Of a stretch of DNA of 64,000 nt, positions 20,875 to 31,681 are shown in pieces. Made by a program: the position numbers and the translations under genes. The notes beneath the pieces were generated by a model, which did no database searches, was not told the DNA's origin, and saw only the letters and a list, made by a program, of their open reading frames with translations. Numbering within the stretch: the stretch's first letter is position 1; each line of letters begins with the position of its first letter. The DNA is from Cyanodermella asteris (Eukaryota > Ascomycota > Lecanoromycetes > Ostropales > Stictidaceae), in assembly GCA_900618795.1 (NCBI GenBank), contig UYJD01000006.1, positions 321,550 through 385,549 of the forward strand, in the 5' to 3' direction.

Positions 20875-22905
20875 ATGCCGCCAAAAAGGGCTACACGAGC
20901 CAGCACGAAGCGCTCGCCTTCGACATCTCCGGTGGAGCAATCCGCAAAACGGAGGAAGATGTACGTCGAATACTCCAGGGTTCCCAGTCCCAAGGCCACC
21001 TCCCAAGCAACGCCAGGGGGAGCTTCGAAGTCGGCGGCGAAGCAAACCTCTCCCGTTGCGCTAAGCAGCAGTATTAGGCAAAGTGATAACGAATGGGCCG
21101 TCTCGAAGCGAGTCCAGATGGCGATGCCGACCGTGTCCAAGCCGAAAGCGGCCTTTAAGAAGGCTGAAAGGCGAGGGAGCATGAGCGCGGCACTTCAGAA
21201 GAGCTTCGGCCTTGACCTTTGCTCGCCTCATCATCTGGGAAGGTCGGAACTCGGTGGGACGGGGTTAGGGGCTCGTCATGCCAAAGAGATGCTCGGTAAG
21301 ATTCAAGCGCCGATAGAGGCGGCGACAGCAATACCGGTGTATCCCAAAATCAGTCAACGCCCCTCTATCCCGGTCCAAAAGTATGGCAAGAAAGTCACGG
21401 CTGAGTACACGTATGATGAGGGATGGCGCGGTGACTACCTCGAGGACTACGTTCCTCATAAACGCAACGAGGTCGACGGGGCTGCTCTTCCGCAGCCACA
21501 GAATACCCGTGAGCGGCAATACATGTCAACGCGGGAGGCCAAAGATTTGGCTTGGGATGGACCGAGAAGAAGTTTAGCAGAGGAGGGACCCAAGGAGGCC
21601 GAAAATGCCGGCAAAGCACTCTTTGTTGCAGCGAAAAACACCCCCAGGGCACCCACGCGCGTGCCCAGAGACGGTCTCGCGTATAATCCGGCAGAGCTCC
21701 CAGCCTGGATCACGGCACCCTTTCAGAAGGGCTCCGAGTGGCGCGCTGTGCGAACCATCTTCGAGCAGTATGTCCCGCAGCTTGCACACTTTGAAGGCTG
21801 CGAGATCCTGAACAGTGCGAAGGCCTACGAGGCGTACATCGACGGCGAGCCATCGCTCTACGACTTGAAGAATGACAGGAAGAGGCTGTTGGGCAACGAC
21901 AATCCTTTCGGTATACTTGTCGGCTTTCTGACGGGAGCGTTGAAGGCGGAGCCGTACGAACAGGCCGGTAAATTGACTGACTTAGTGACGACGCATGGGT
22001 TGGAAAGAGCTGTTGCTTTGATTGGAAGATCTCGCGTCTTCGCCAACCCGGTGGATGTTGGCGTGCGTGATGCTCTCGATCCGCCTCGCGCCGGAGAGAT
22101 GTTTCAACACTTGAACGACAGTCCGGGAGGCACTTACGTGGTCGGCATCTTCATGATCCCGATCATCTGTGATGAGATCATCGACAAGTACCACGCGCGG
22201 GTCTTTGCGAAGCCAAGTCCCCACAACCTGGCCGCACAGGGTGCCAAGCTGTTCAAAGAACTGGCCACGAGCTACTACAGATCTCTCGAGAAAGACGTCT
22301 CGGTACCGCCCGTTCCAGGCAGGTTCAGATATGAGCTTGTTGTCGAATATGGCGCCGCCTGCATCCTCCGCGCATGGGAAGACGCCGTAGCTTTGACAGC
22401 CAACCTCGCCGATGGTCCGGGCAAGCTTGAGCTTTGGGAAGTGATTTTCCGGTCGTGCACTGGTTCCATGCCCCTGTACCAGGATCTCAAGGGAAGCTGG
22501 TATACACAGCTTTTCGAACGATCGAATTTCCTCGGTCCTGTTTCGGACAGCCCGAAGCAGCGAAAGGCACTGCAGAGACTCTGGCGGGATGCTTGGAAAG
22601 TGCGAAAAGAGTTTGCATCGAGTGAGGGTCTCTGGGATCGGAAGGCTCCGAGCTCGTTTGCGATTCCTACCGTTTCCAGGCGGGATTTGGTCGAGAAGGC
22701 CACCATGACGCTTTGGGAAGAGATGGCTTTCAAGGCTGAGGCGGAAGCAAAGGCCTTACAAGCCGAAACTTTGGCGATGAATCCGAGTCCGGGTTCGAGT
22801 GCGTTGCCCCCGGTAGCGGACACTGTCGAGCCGAAGTCGTCGGCTGAAAGGCGTGAGAAAGCAGTGACTTCCCAACGGGGTTGGTGGAACTGGTTCACAG
22901 GCTGA
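20875..22905 (+). CDS. Hypothetical protein, 676 residues
   Basis: A single exon begins MPPKRATRASTKRSPSTSPV. The first 150 residues are basic and disordered, with possible nuclear signals (KRRKMY). A conserved-looking globular core spans about 160-610, including PAWITAPFQKGSEWRAV, DNPFGILVGFLTGALK and GSWYTQLFERSNFLGPV. The C-terminus has a charged helix rich in Ala, Glu and Lys and ends WWNWFTG. There is no signal peptide or clear membrane segment. I do not recognise a family. The long uninterrupted frame with a mixture of disordered and ordered parts strongly supports coding. Confidence 0.85.
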   Translation: MPPKRATRASTKRSPSTSPVEQSAKRRKMYVEYSRVPSPKATSQATPGGASKSAAKQTSPVALSSSIRQSDNEWAVSKRVQMAMPTVSKPKAAFKKAERRGSMSAALQKSFGLDLCSPHHLGRSELGGTGLGARHAKEMLGKIQAPIEAATAIPVYPKISQRPSIPVQKYGKKVTAEYTYDEGWRGDYLEDYVPHKRNEVDGAALPQPQNTRERQYMSTREAKDLAWDGPRRSLAEEGPKEAENAGKALFVAAKNTPRAPTRVPRDGLAYNPAELPAWITAPFQKGSEWRAVRTIFEQYVPQLAHFEGCEILNSAKAYEAYIDGEPSLYDLKNDRKRLLGNDNPFGILVGFLTGALKAEPYEQAGKLTDLVTTHGLERAVALIGRSRVFANPVDVGVRDALDPPRAGEMFQHLNDSPGGTYVVGIFMIPIICDEIIDKYHARVFAKPSPHNLAAQGAKLFKELATSYYRSLEKDVSVPPVPGRFRYELVVEYGAACILRAWEDAVALTANLADGPGKLELWEVIFRSCTGSMPLYQDLKGSWYTQLFERSNFLGPVSDSPKQRKALQRLWRDAWKVRKEFASSEGLWDRKAPSSFAIPTVSRRDLVEKATMTLWEEMAFKAEAEAKALQAETLAMNPSPGSSALPPVADTVEPKSSAERREKAVTSQRGWWNWFTG

Positions 22906-23001
22906 AAGAACGCCCGAATAATCACGAAAGATGCCCGGTATCGACAAGGTTGCAAAGACACGTTCCTGATGCTTGTCTGAACTCACGAAATATTGTTACA
23001 A

Positions 23002-23847
23002 TCATTTTTCCCCGTTGACCCTCTTCCAGACCTCACTCTCCAGCTCTGCCGCCTTCTTTCCTACGCCCTGTGCCCACTGACCCACCGTGTTCATGATCCC
23101 ATCTCCATCCCCCGACCCGCTGTGCCCGCCTCCAAGTAAGCTTCCTGACCCCGAGCCACTGCTCCCAGAACCAGTGAACCCGCTGATAGCCTGTCCGATG
23201 CCGCCCAGAATCCCGCCTTGTGTAGATTCGTTCTCACCATTGCTCGCATTAGTCTGCAAATGGCCCATGTTTCCGTACGGGCCGGCTTCTGACGCATAAG
23301 GGTTCTGCTGGTAACCTGGAGGATGTGCAATCCCCGTCTGTCCAGCAGGCGGCTGCCCTCGCAGAGGTTGGTTCAGCGTTCCTTGGCTGGCTGCTGGAAG
23401 GAAGTTCGACGAAGGTGTGCCCGTGCTCTGCTGTGAGGGTGTCGGTGTAGGCTGGGCGGCTGGTTGGTAATACGATGCCGGCTGCAATTTCTCGCCTGCT
23501 TTGGGTGGCGGAGGCAGGGATGACGGTGGTTTAGCTGATGCCGAAGACGGGCTTGGTGCAGCACCAGGTTGTGGCGGCGGGGGTCCATTGCTCGTTGTTG
23601 ACGTGGGCGGAGCGTAGTTCGAAGTTGGCGTGGCCTGAAGAACGTATGAGGAGGTCGAGCTTGAAGGGGCTCCAGTCGGAACCGGTGGCCGTGAGCCTGG
23701 CTGAGGGGCGTACTGTGATGCCGCTGACGAGGCTGTCGCTGTTGCTGGTGTGCTTGCCGGATGTGAGCCTTGGGTAGAAGTTGGTGGAGCTGTGCTCGGA
23801 TTTGGGGCCGATATAGGCTCGTCCGTGTGTATTTGAACTCCTGACAT
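23002..23847 (-). CDS. Hypothetical Pro/Ser/Thr-rich protein
   Basis: A single exon, start MSGVQIHTDEPISAP at 23847, encodes 281 residues. Residues 1-190 are dominated by Pro, Ser, Thr, Ala and Gln in low-complexity runs. Residues 200-255 are Gly and Ser rich (GGILGGIGQAISGFTGSGS). The final 25 residues form a probable amphipathic helix (GKKAAELESEVWKRVNGEK). There is no signal peptide or membrane segment. Several fungal proteins of this composition are known without function; I cannot name one. It converges with the 20875 gene, with only 96 nt between the stops. Confidence 0.75.
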   Translation of the reverse strand: MSGVQIHTDEPISAPNPSTAPPTSTQGSHPASTPATATASSAASQYAPQPGSRPPVPTGAPSSSTSSYVLQATPTSNYAPPTSTTSNGPPPPQPGAAPSPSSASAKPPSSLPPPPKAGEKLQPASYYQPAAQPTPTPSQQSTGTPSSNFLPAASQGTLNQPLRGQPPAGQTGIAHPPGYQQNPYASEAGPYGNMGHLQTNASNGENESTQGGILGGIGQAISGFTGSGSSGSGSGSLLGGGHSGSGDGDGIMNTVGQWAQGVGKKAAELESEVWKRVNGEK

Positions 23848-25107
23848 GCTGAAGTTTGTGTACGAGTGCGGGAGAGTTAAGCGCGCAATGCGTATTTGGC
23901 GAGCGTGCAATACGATCGGGCTGGCTCAAAGAAGTTCTGATACAACGAATTACTGAAGTTTCGCGGGGTTTCAATCGCAATAAGAGTTACGAGTGCAGCC
24001 TAAGTAAGGTATGAAGGTTATGAAGTGTCATGTTGGCAGCGGGATGCCGTGACGTAATTGGTCGAAGCAAGGAGGCGCCCGACACCCGCTAACCCTGTTC
24101 AAGCCAGCTTTGAAGCCTTATGTAGACTGTCATAACGAATCATTCAGCAGACCCTGCTCCCTGAGAGCTCCTGCCAATGCTCGTTGAGGCTACCCGCTCG
24201 TACTTGGTATGGCTACCGGCGTAAGGTCTCGGAGATGCTATGTGACCTCGCGCGCTCGATCGATTATTGAAGATCGAAAAGATCAAATAAGCGCTCGAGA
24301 TATCTCAACTTCTGTCGACTCCTACGTAATAAAACTCCCGGAGAGAAGCGATCTCCACTGCAAGAGTTGCTCTAAAAAGTCTTTCACCATCACTCGCTAC
24401 CGCGGGCGAGTTCGACGAGTTACCGTTTCTCAATGCCTCGATTTCATGTTTTGGGGATTTGGGTTTGGTCGCTTCTGTACTAATACGCTTTCATAGCTCG
24501 CGTCACCGGAGATAGCGTCTCGTGCTTGCACGTGAGGATCGTCCAAAGGAGCTGCCTTCAAGCGTGTCTTGAAACCACTCTCTTTTTTATTGATGATGTA
24601 TTTGTCCATACCGGTCGCCGGAACATTGTACTTGAGCAAGCACCCACTTCACCGATGGTGGTTAACTTGATTCTCAATATGATAAATGTGCGGCGGCACA
24701 AGCTGCTCGCGCTCGCCGGAAGGTCCCACTGTCATTCTAGGAAAGAGTGATAACTTGTGGCATTTGTAGTTCTTCAAGTGTTTCGGTAGACCCCGCGTCG
24801 CAACGGTGTCAGTAGAGCCGTGACGGCCTTCGGGCAGCGCATGACGTGACTGCTGTTATGTGTCTGTAACATTCTAGTAATTTGACGTCCAAATGGCTCT
24901 CCGTGCCAAGAGTAAGTAGGGCTAGATGCGCGAGTGCTGAACGCACGACGGGCCGGCACAATCTCCGAGCAGCGCTCCTAGACCGACACAGCCTGCAGGC
25001 TTGACACCCGAATCAGGTCTTCTCTACATTCGTTCCTTTTCTGTCACCAAACCAGCTGGCTCTTTAAGGAACTCTGACACTCTCAAGCAACAAGAACTTC
25101 AGCTAAG
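23848..25107. other. Divergent region between the 23847 gene and RPS12
   Basis: About 1.26 kb, shared upstream DNA of the Pro-rich gene (minus) and RPS12 (plus). Several short frames are open, none convincing. The 100 nt before RPS12 are C/T-rich in patches, as expected for a ribosomal protein leader. No definite promoter motif recognised. Confidence 0.45.
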
Positions 25108-25895
25108 ATGGTACGTTTCTCCATATTCCGACGCTCTTAATCACCTCCGCTCCACCTTGCCCCTGGCGTACCTCGTCGTTTGTCTCCCACCATCTTGACA
25201 GCGAATTCAAGCATCAGGTCGAGTGCACACGACCGAGACTGACCCCAATATCTTCCCGCTGCATTTGATCTTCCGCTGCGCTTCGTTCACTATGCCCTCA
25301 TCGCGCATCTTGCTGACCATGCATTACAGTCGGACGGAGAAGAGCCCACGTCCCCCGTTGCGGCCGCCGATGAGGTCGAGGTATCCGCGGACACTGGAGC
25401 CGGAAAGGGAGGCATGAGCGTGCTCGACGCACTGAAGGGTGTTTTGAAGCTCGCCTTGATCCACGACGGACTCGCCCGCGGACTGCGCGAGGCTTCCAAG
25501 GCGCTCGACCGTCGCCAGGCGCACATGTGCGTGCTGAACGAAAACTGCGAGGAGGAGGCCTACAAGAAGCTTGTTGTCGCATTGTGCGCCGAGCACAAGA
25601 TTCCTCTCATCAAGGTCCAGGATGGCAAGCAGCTCGGCGAGTGGGCCGGTCTCTGTAAGTCTCATGAAGGGGAGCCAATATCTACATTACAACCTGTGGT
25701 GGTGGCAGATTTGGTCTCTACTGGCGATTTGCGCTCCAATCGTGTGTACGTGCTGACGGTTTCTCCCTAGGCGTTCTCGATCGTGAGGGTAATGCTCGCA
25801 AGGTCGTCAACTGCAGCTGCGTTGTCGTCCGTGACTGGGGCGAGGAGTCGCAGGAGCGCTCTGTTCTCCTCGACTACTTCCAGACCGAGCAATAG
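25108..25895 (+). CDS. RPS12: 40S ribosomal protein S12 (eS12)
   Basis: Three coding exons: 25108-25110 (only the ATG), 25330-25654 and 25771-25895, giving 150 residues. Intron 1 (219 nt) starts GTACGT directly after the ATG and ends TTACAG. Intron 2 (116 nt) starts GTAAGT and ends CCTAG. The protein starts [11 protein letters not shown] and has the L7Ae/L30e-type fold typical of eS12, with [38 protein letters not shown] and [15 protein letters not shown]. It ends LDYFQTEQ, as in other fungi. It is a small-subunit component (established knowledge). The longer introns, compared with the roughly 50-nt introns elsewhere here, fit the habit of ribosomal protein genes. Confidence 0.97.
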
Positions 25896-26800
25896 ACGGA
25901 AGACACGACAGGGATTGTGCAACGGGCATAGTGGCGAACTCGACATCCGGTCCTCTACAACAATCTCTATGGCCAGATCAAGCTTCTGCAATCTGTATAT
26001 CACGTTCAAATTCCGATTCATATTAAGTTGGTCTCGTGCATATCAAGAGATTTCCATGAGATCGATCTCTGTGGTTTGGGCAATGGACTGCTTGCTTGCT
26101 GAGCTTTCGGGCCTCGTGTTTTCCTACTTCGTGCTGGGGAAGGTACTGGTCTTACGATGATAGAATACTGCATCTTGAGTGACGGCAATGAGAAACGGTC
26201 GACCATCGGAATATGATGATTTGAGCTAAACAAAAATGGCATGCGGAAAGACCGATTCTTTGCACGATTGAACCCTTACTGTATACTATCGTGTGCATAA
26301 ACGTGTTTGTTGGACTTTTGCGAATCAAGGATCCTCTAGCGCGTTTGCAAAGGTGTTGGGAAAGTGTCGACATTATGACTGCCGTGTGGCCTGCGTCCCG
26401 TTTGCGGCCATGCAGGATGGAAAACGTCTTTTCACATAAAGTGAAATTGATCGGTCTGTGAGTGTCATATCATGCCAAAAGGCTCTGTCATTTGCATGAT
26501 ATCGATTGCCTCGGCAAAGCGTAGCCAAAGATTTCGGCGAGAGTCGTCCGTCTCATCATCGAAGGCGAGATCCCAGAACATGCAAACCAAGACACCATAC
26601 GCCCCTCGCTGTTTACTATCGATACTGGATGTTCTGCATGTCCCTGAAATTCTTCTGTCCTACACAGAATCACACGAACCGCTTCTCGATATGCTGGCAT
26701 CGCTGCTGTTTTATAGGTCGTTTCTCGTAAAAATAGCCATGTGTTTTACCTTGACGTCTGCACACTTTCGCTCCCTCCTATACAGTCGGTCCCAGGTTCG
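25896..26800. other. Convergent 3' flanks of RPS12 and GID4
   Basis: About 900 nt with no supported gene. A 111-codon plus-strand frame (26472-26807) and a 70-codon minus-strand frame overlap each other and show no domain. Confidence 0.45.
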
Positions 26801-29318
26801 TCATTGAAACGTGTAAGTTGAGAATTGTCTCGATGGCGTCGGCTCTAATAGCAAGTGTTGGTATGGGCTGGATTGCGGATCGTAGTACAGGCCTTCGATT
26901 TTACCCGTCTCGCGCTGGAGGGAGATGTAGTAGAAGCCGGAGATGGTCAGGCCCATGCCTGCATCGCTGGGTGTGACGAAACACTTCTCTGAACAGCATG
27001 TCAGCAAAGTCGGCGCGCATCAGTCTCAACCAGTGGGATTTACCTTTCCAGCGCATCAGCACCCATTCGGGCCCGATTTTGGTGCTCAACCATTCACTGC
27101 TGACGAGTTTGCTGGGCACTTCTTTGTCGCTCAAACTTTTGAACGGCTCAAGACGGCGCCAGTACGTGCTGTCGACAACACTGTCGGCATTGAAATCGCA
27201 CGTTTCGAGACTGTGCTGGTTGAGGTCGATGATTTCGCCCTCGAGGAATGTCGTTATTGTAGTCTGTTCCTGACCACTGCCGCCTGAGGCACTGGCTGAT
27301 GATGTGACGTATGATGATGGTGATGGTGATGATGATGATGACGCTACTGCGACAGCGCCCTTATTGGGCACATTCATCGCTTCCATGGTGCCGGTTAATG
27401 TGCCTTTGTCGTAGTCTATACTGGTGATGGTCACTTTTACCGGCCAGGTGTCTTCGTGGTCGCCTCTACTTTGCGAAAGGGTTGTTACTTGCGGGGAAAA
27501 GAACGATGAGCTCATCGAGGATGGCAATGATGCGCCGCTGAGCATAGAAGCGTGATTAGGAGATGCCCCTGTATGACGGTCACGCTGTATGACGCTCTCG
27601 ATCCAGCTGGGTCGGAAGTTGCTGCTGTTGGGATTGCTGCTGGCTGTTGCGGTCGGAATACGGCTAACATGAGGGTATTCCGTGGCATCTCTGGCGCGAA
27701 TGGAAGAGTGTGAAGCAACAACGTGAGGCAGTGCCGTACTCTGCACCGCGTGCTGAAATCCCGAGAACCTTGTGCCGGGAACGAGCCAGCTCGTCCAAGG
27801 TGTCTTCTTCACAGTGCTTAGGTCAAACATGAAGTCGGCCAGGTCGCATGCTGAGCGTCCGTGGCGAATCAAGCCGCCCTCCTCTGCAATCCTGTAGGCC
27901 TGTTCGGACGAAGTGCAGTTTCGGAGCCTTTCCAGGTATTTTATGGCCTCCTCAACGCATTGCCTGGTAATCTCGCCCCATCCGTGTGGATCCGAATGCC
28001 GGTCTCTGTGTAGGTCATATAAGCCTCTCCTAAGATCGTCTCGTCGCACCTCGTCCAATGGATGTGTTCTCCTCGCTCGCTGTAGCTCGCGTCGTGCTCG
28101 TCTGCTAGGCGCCGCAATTTCATTCGTGTTCTCCTGCAATTCTTCGAGTTCCCGCCGTAGATCGTATATATCTGGTCTGGACGAGTGTGAGTCGGGCACA
28201 TTGGGCGGCCGGTAGATGATCAACCTGGGATTTGGATACTCGCTATTAGCGCCGGTATCAATAGGGTTGCCATTGATATCGACGATCCCAGGCGTTGACG
28301 GACCTCCGTCACGGACCTGTATGCGCCGTGTTGCAAGCTCGGTTTCTCTCTCAATGTGAGCACGATGCCTTCTTTGTCTTTCCCGCTCGTCCCAATATCG
28401 TCGCTCCAATACGGTCATGGCGGCGCTGCGGCCTGCCGAACGATTTTCTGAAGCCGTCGCTGCATTGGTGGCATTACGACGTTCTCGGGCCAGCGCTCGC
28501 ATACTGTTGAGAGCCGATCGTTCATGATCAGGGAGCGTTGTACCTGGCGCCCACCCTGCATACTCGGTATTGCGCCCATCGATGTCCATATTTCCACTTG
28601 ACGCGGGCGTCGCGGAGCCTTCTCTTTGATTATCCGTATAGGAGCGGATACCAGGCGACGTAGATCGAGTTCTCCGACTGTCGCCGGGATTGATGCTGAC
28701 AGGGAATTGGACGCGGGGGGATCGTGATTGTAGTTCCGTCCGTCGATTTCGGAGGGTGGATGAAAGACCAACGGTTCTTCGAAGGGAGTGTGCATTGTTG
28801 TTCGATCGATGGGACTCGCTGCTTGCAACCTGCAACAAACTCTGACGGCGAGCTGACGCTACACTGGAGAGATCTGACGACCAGGTGGAATCGCCATGGA
28901 TGAAGGAGGTAGGGTCGCTGTACGGGGAGCGGTGTTGTAACGATTGCGCGGCGGAGCGCGGGTCTGGTCTCAGCATGTCGTCGCGCTCCGAGGCGGACTG
29001 GCCGGATGGAGGGTTTGTGATATTGTCGCTGGCTGGTGTGGCGTCAAAGACGAATCCACGCTGGATGTCCGGCATGGCCTCGTCGCCGTCTTCGTCGTCG
29101 TCGTCGTCGATTTGAGCGACATTCGGAGTTGAGTTGTACCAGAGAGGAGTCAATGGTGAGAAATCGACCCAGTTAGCTTCATCGCGGAGGATGAACGGCT
29201 CAGGATCCCAAAGAGAGCTGAGGTCAAGAGTGTCGGTGATGGTGGTGGCGGTGTTGTTGCCGCTGAGAGCGGACATGTTGCGAGCGGCCGCTTCGGATCT
29301 GGAGGGCGGCGGCGGCAT
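26801..29318 (-). CDS. GID4: GID ubiquitin-ligase substrate receptor Gid4 (Vid24 family)
   Basis: Two exons, 29318-27044 and 26988-26801, encode 820 residues. The 55-nt intron starts GTAAAT and ends TTCAG. The first 500 residues are disordered and rich in Ser, Arg and Asp. The Vid24 domain covers about 513-815: WLVPGTRFSGFQHA, VKVTITSIDYDKGTLTG, TTFLEGEIIDLNQH, then WVLMRWKEKCFV, and GLTISGFYYISLQRETGKIE with DPQSSPYQ encoded by exon 2. The family recognises N-terminal proline degrons for the GID/CTLH E3 ligase, which degrades gluconeogenic enzymes (established knowledge). A Ser-rich insertion of some 30 residues interrupts the barrel after NVPNKGAVAVA. The long N-terminus is much larger than yeast Gid4 (362 residues). 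Confidence 0.9.
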
Positions 29319-29587
29319 GCTCAGTCAGACTCTCTTGGCTCATGCGCCCTTTTCTTTGTCTTCAACTTCCCGACCACTTGGACACGATTTGCATTGTTGT
29401 TGACAATGCGAAAAGGCAAAAAGTCGTACACGCATGTCCGGATGCAGACTTCAGTTTCCTGCTCGATCTTCAGGAAGTGGAGTAGGGCGACCGGGATCTG
29501 GCGTACGAGGACGCTACGAATATCCTGCTACCCGGCGGCACCAGCTACGGCTGGCCAGAGAGAACAGCGAGCGAAGATTCAGTCAGC
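29319..29587. other. GID4 upstream region
   Basis: Upstream of GID4 on the minus strand. Partly coding-like on the plus strand from about 29500 (see next entry). Confidence 0.3.
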
Positions 29588-30218
29588 ATGCACGACTATG
29601 GCTACATGCGCTACTTGGGTGACAAGTCTGGGGCCGAGCCAATTCCGAGCTTCTCCACCGAAAAGTCGTCCGATTCTATAGAGGTTGGGCAGCATGGGCT
29701 CGATATCGGGCTCTCCGGCGAACAGCTACATGGCGTAGTAGACCCCGAGCGACCCTACAGTATCATCGTTGGAGCGAGGCTGACGTGCATGCTGCATAAT
29801 ACGTCGTGTTTAGGTGACCAGACTAACGACGAGTGGCTGTGGCAAAATTTACATGCGTCTCGGCAACCGGCCTGGATAGGGTTGGCGCAACGGATGGGCG
29901 GACGATGCGAGGGCCACCGCAATGACAGGATGTCTTTCTTGCCATTGCACAAGGGTTCTACTGTCGTGGATTGTTCAGTCGCAGCGAAGCCTTCGATGAC
30001 AAGCGGGTCAAGGATGACGATGTGTCATTCACATGGGTAGTGATTCATGTCTTTCAAGGGACGTCGCGGAAGTAGAGGAGAATAGAAGATTAAGAGCGTG
30101 TCTCCCGACCAAGTCCCGGGTTGGAACGGCCATGGGTCCTGTCAGCAGCAAGCCGCGAATCGGGCTGCAGTATTTTGATGGACTTGCCAATAGACAAGTC
30201 CTAGACATCCGGGGCTGA
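29588..30218 (+). other. Coding-like segments, possible decayed or multi-exon gene
   Basis: Three plus-strand segments with codon choice like real genes lie in different frames. 29588-about 29930 starts at an ATG (MHDYGYMRYLGDKSGAEPIP). About 29929-30072 (FYCRGLFSRSEAF, VSFTWVVIH) follows an ACAG. About 30085-30218 contains CLPTKSRVGTAMGP and ends GLQYFDGLANRQV...RG. I could not build a consistent gene model or recognise a family. It may be a fungal-specific gene with several introns, or a relic. The neighbouring AKR with an in-frame stop makes decay plausible. Confidence 0.25.
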
Positions 30219-30646
30219 ACCTCATGTGTGCCGTCCCGCCTCAGGCTTTTGGAGAGTCCCCTCCGAAGCGAGTCTACCGGCTGTCGCCAGATTCTGTACA
30301 TCCATTACGAACGAGCCTGGACGAGGGGCAATATTTCCATTCCACCTTTGAACGCCCGAGTCCGCTTTCACGCGGCCACGTCGCGACCGGCCATTGACGT
30401 TCAAGATAACGCCGGCAGGATCGAGTGCGACAGAGAAGCATGCATCGGTGTTGTTGCACATGTTTTCCGATCACGAGTGCAACTGCGACTGTCCTTGTGA
30501 AGACGCATTCACGAGAACGGCAACGTCCTGATGAAGACGCCATGTCTTCACATATCACTGACGAAACACGCCATTTACCATCTGCAAGCACATAATTATG
30601 AGACCAGGAATAAATGCATCCAACGTACTCATCCGTCGACATCCCA
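30219..30646. other. Region downstream of the AKR
   Basis: About 430 nt, no supported gene or element. Confidence 0.35.
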
Positions 30647-31681
30647 TTACGCATGCCCAACAATGTTTTTCGGAACATACAACTCCTCTATGCTTTTGAT
30701 CTCGTCCTCAGTCAGTTCGAGTGATGCTGCTTCGATCGCCTCATCAATCCGTTTCTCCGAGCTGAGTCCCAAGATTGGAGAGGTAATGAACGGCTTCGAC
30801 AATGTATATGCAATCGCTACCTTGGCCATAGACACACCTTTGGCTTTGGCAATCTCCTCAATCTTCTCATTGATCTTCTTGTCGGCGTCACTCATGGGCT
30901 GTCCCAAAAAACCTTGGCCTTGGCCGCTGCCTCTCTTACTCGCCCCAAAGTTTTTCTACGGTCGAGTGAGAAATCCCATGGCCACCGGGCTCCACGGGAT
31001 GACTCCCATGCCGAACTTCTGGCAAGCAGGTAACATCTCCCGTTGCTCCTCCCTGTAGGTCGCGTTGTACAGATTCTGCATGGAAATGAACTCTGTCCAG
31101 CCGTTGAGTCGAGCCGTGTATTGCATCTCGAGCAATTGATGCGCGCGCATGGACGAGGCACCGATGTAGCGCACTTTGCCGGATTTGACAATGTCATGCA
31201 AAGCTTCCATGGTCTCTTTGACAGGCGTATTTGGGTCGAAGCGATGAATTTGCAGCAGATCGACGTAGTCGAGACCCAACCGCTTCAAACTGGCATCGAC
31301 ACTTTCGAAGATGTGTTTACGCGAAAGGCCGTACTGATTAACATAGCCGCTGTTGTTTCGCTCCTCATCAGACATTGCCAGAGGTTGCTCGAGGCCGAAG
31401 CCGACAGGCGCCCAGAGCTTGGTCGCAATCACGATGGCATGCCGGTTCCAACCAAACTGCTTGATCGCTTTGCCCAGTATTTTCTCGGATTCGCCGTTGG
31501 AGTATCCGTTGGCAGTGTCGAAGAAGTTGAGACCAGACTTGTATGCGTGCTGAAGTAGCGGCAATGAATCAGACTCTCCAAGAGACCACTTGAATCGTCC
31601 TTCCGGATTGCCGTAGCTCATGCATCCTACTCCAATTGGTGAGATCCGGAGGCCGCTAGCTCCTAGTTGAACGTATTTCAT
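30647..31681 (-). pseudogene. Aldo-keto reductase with an in-frame stop
   Basis: The frame starts MKYVQLGASGLRISPIGVGC at 31681 and shows a standard AKR barrel: FFDTANGYSNGESE (catalytic Asp and Tyr), VIATKLWAP (catalytic Lys), LLQIHRFD (the His position), and MGVIPWSPVAMGFLTRP. A TAG at 30958-30956 (codon 242) then interrupts the frame. The same frame continues for another 102 codons with typical AKR C-terminal sequence (GFLGQPMSDADKKINE, SMAKVAIAYTLSKPF, ITSPILGLSSEKRIDEAIE) to a natural stop at 30647. The total of about 344 codons fits yeast Yakc/NorA-type AKRs, NADPH-dependent oxidoreductases. No intron of workable size removes the stop. It is either a recent pseudogene, a sequencing error, or a readthrough case; the product up to the stop would lack the cofactor-binding end of the barrel. 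Confidence 0.85.

Noticed and set aside
22275-22961. 228-codon minus-strand frame inside the 676-residue gene
   Set aside because: It is the shadow of a well-supported plus-strand coding frame.
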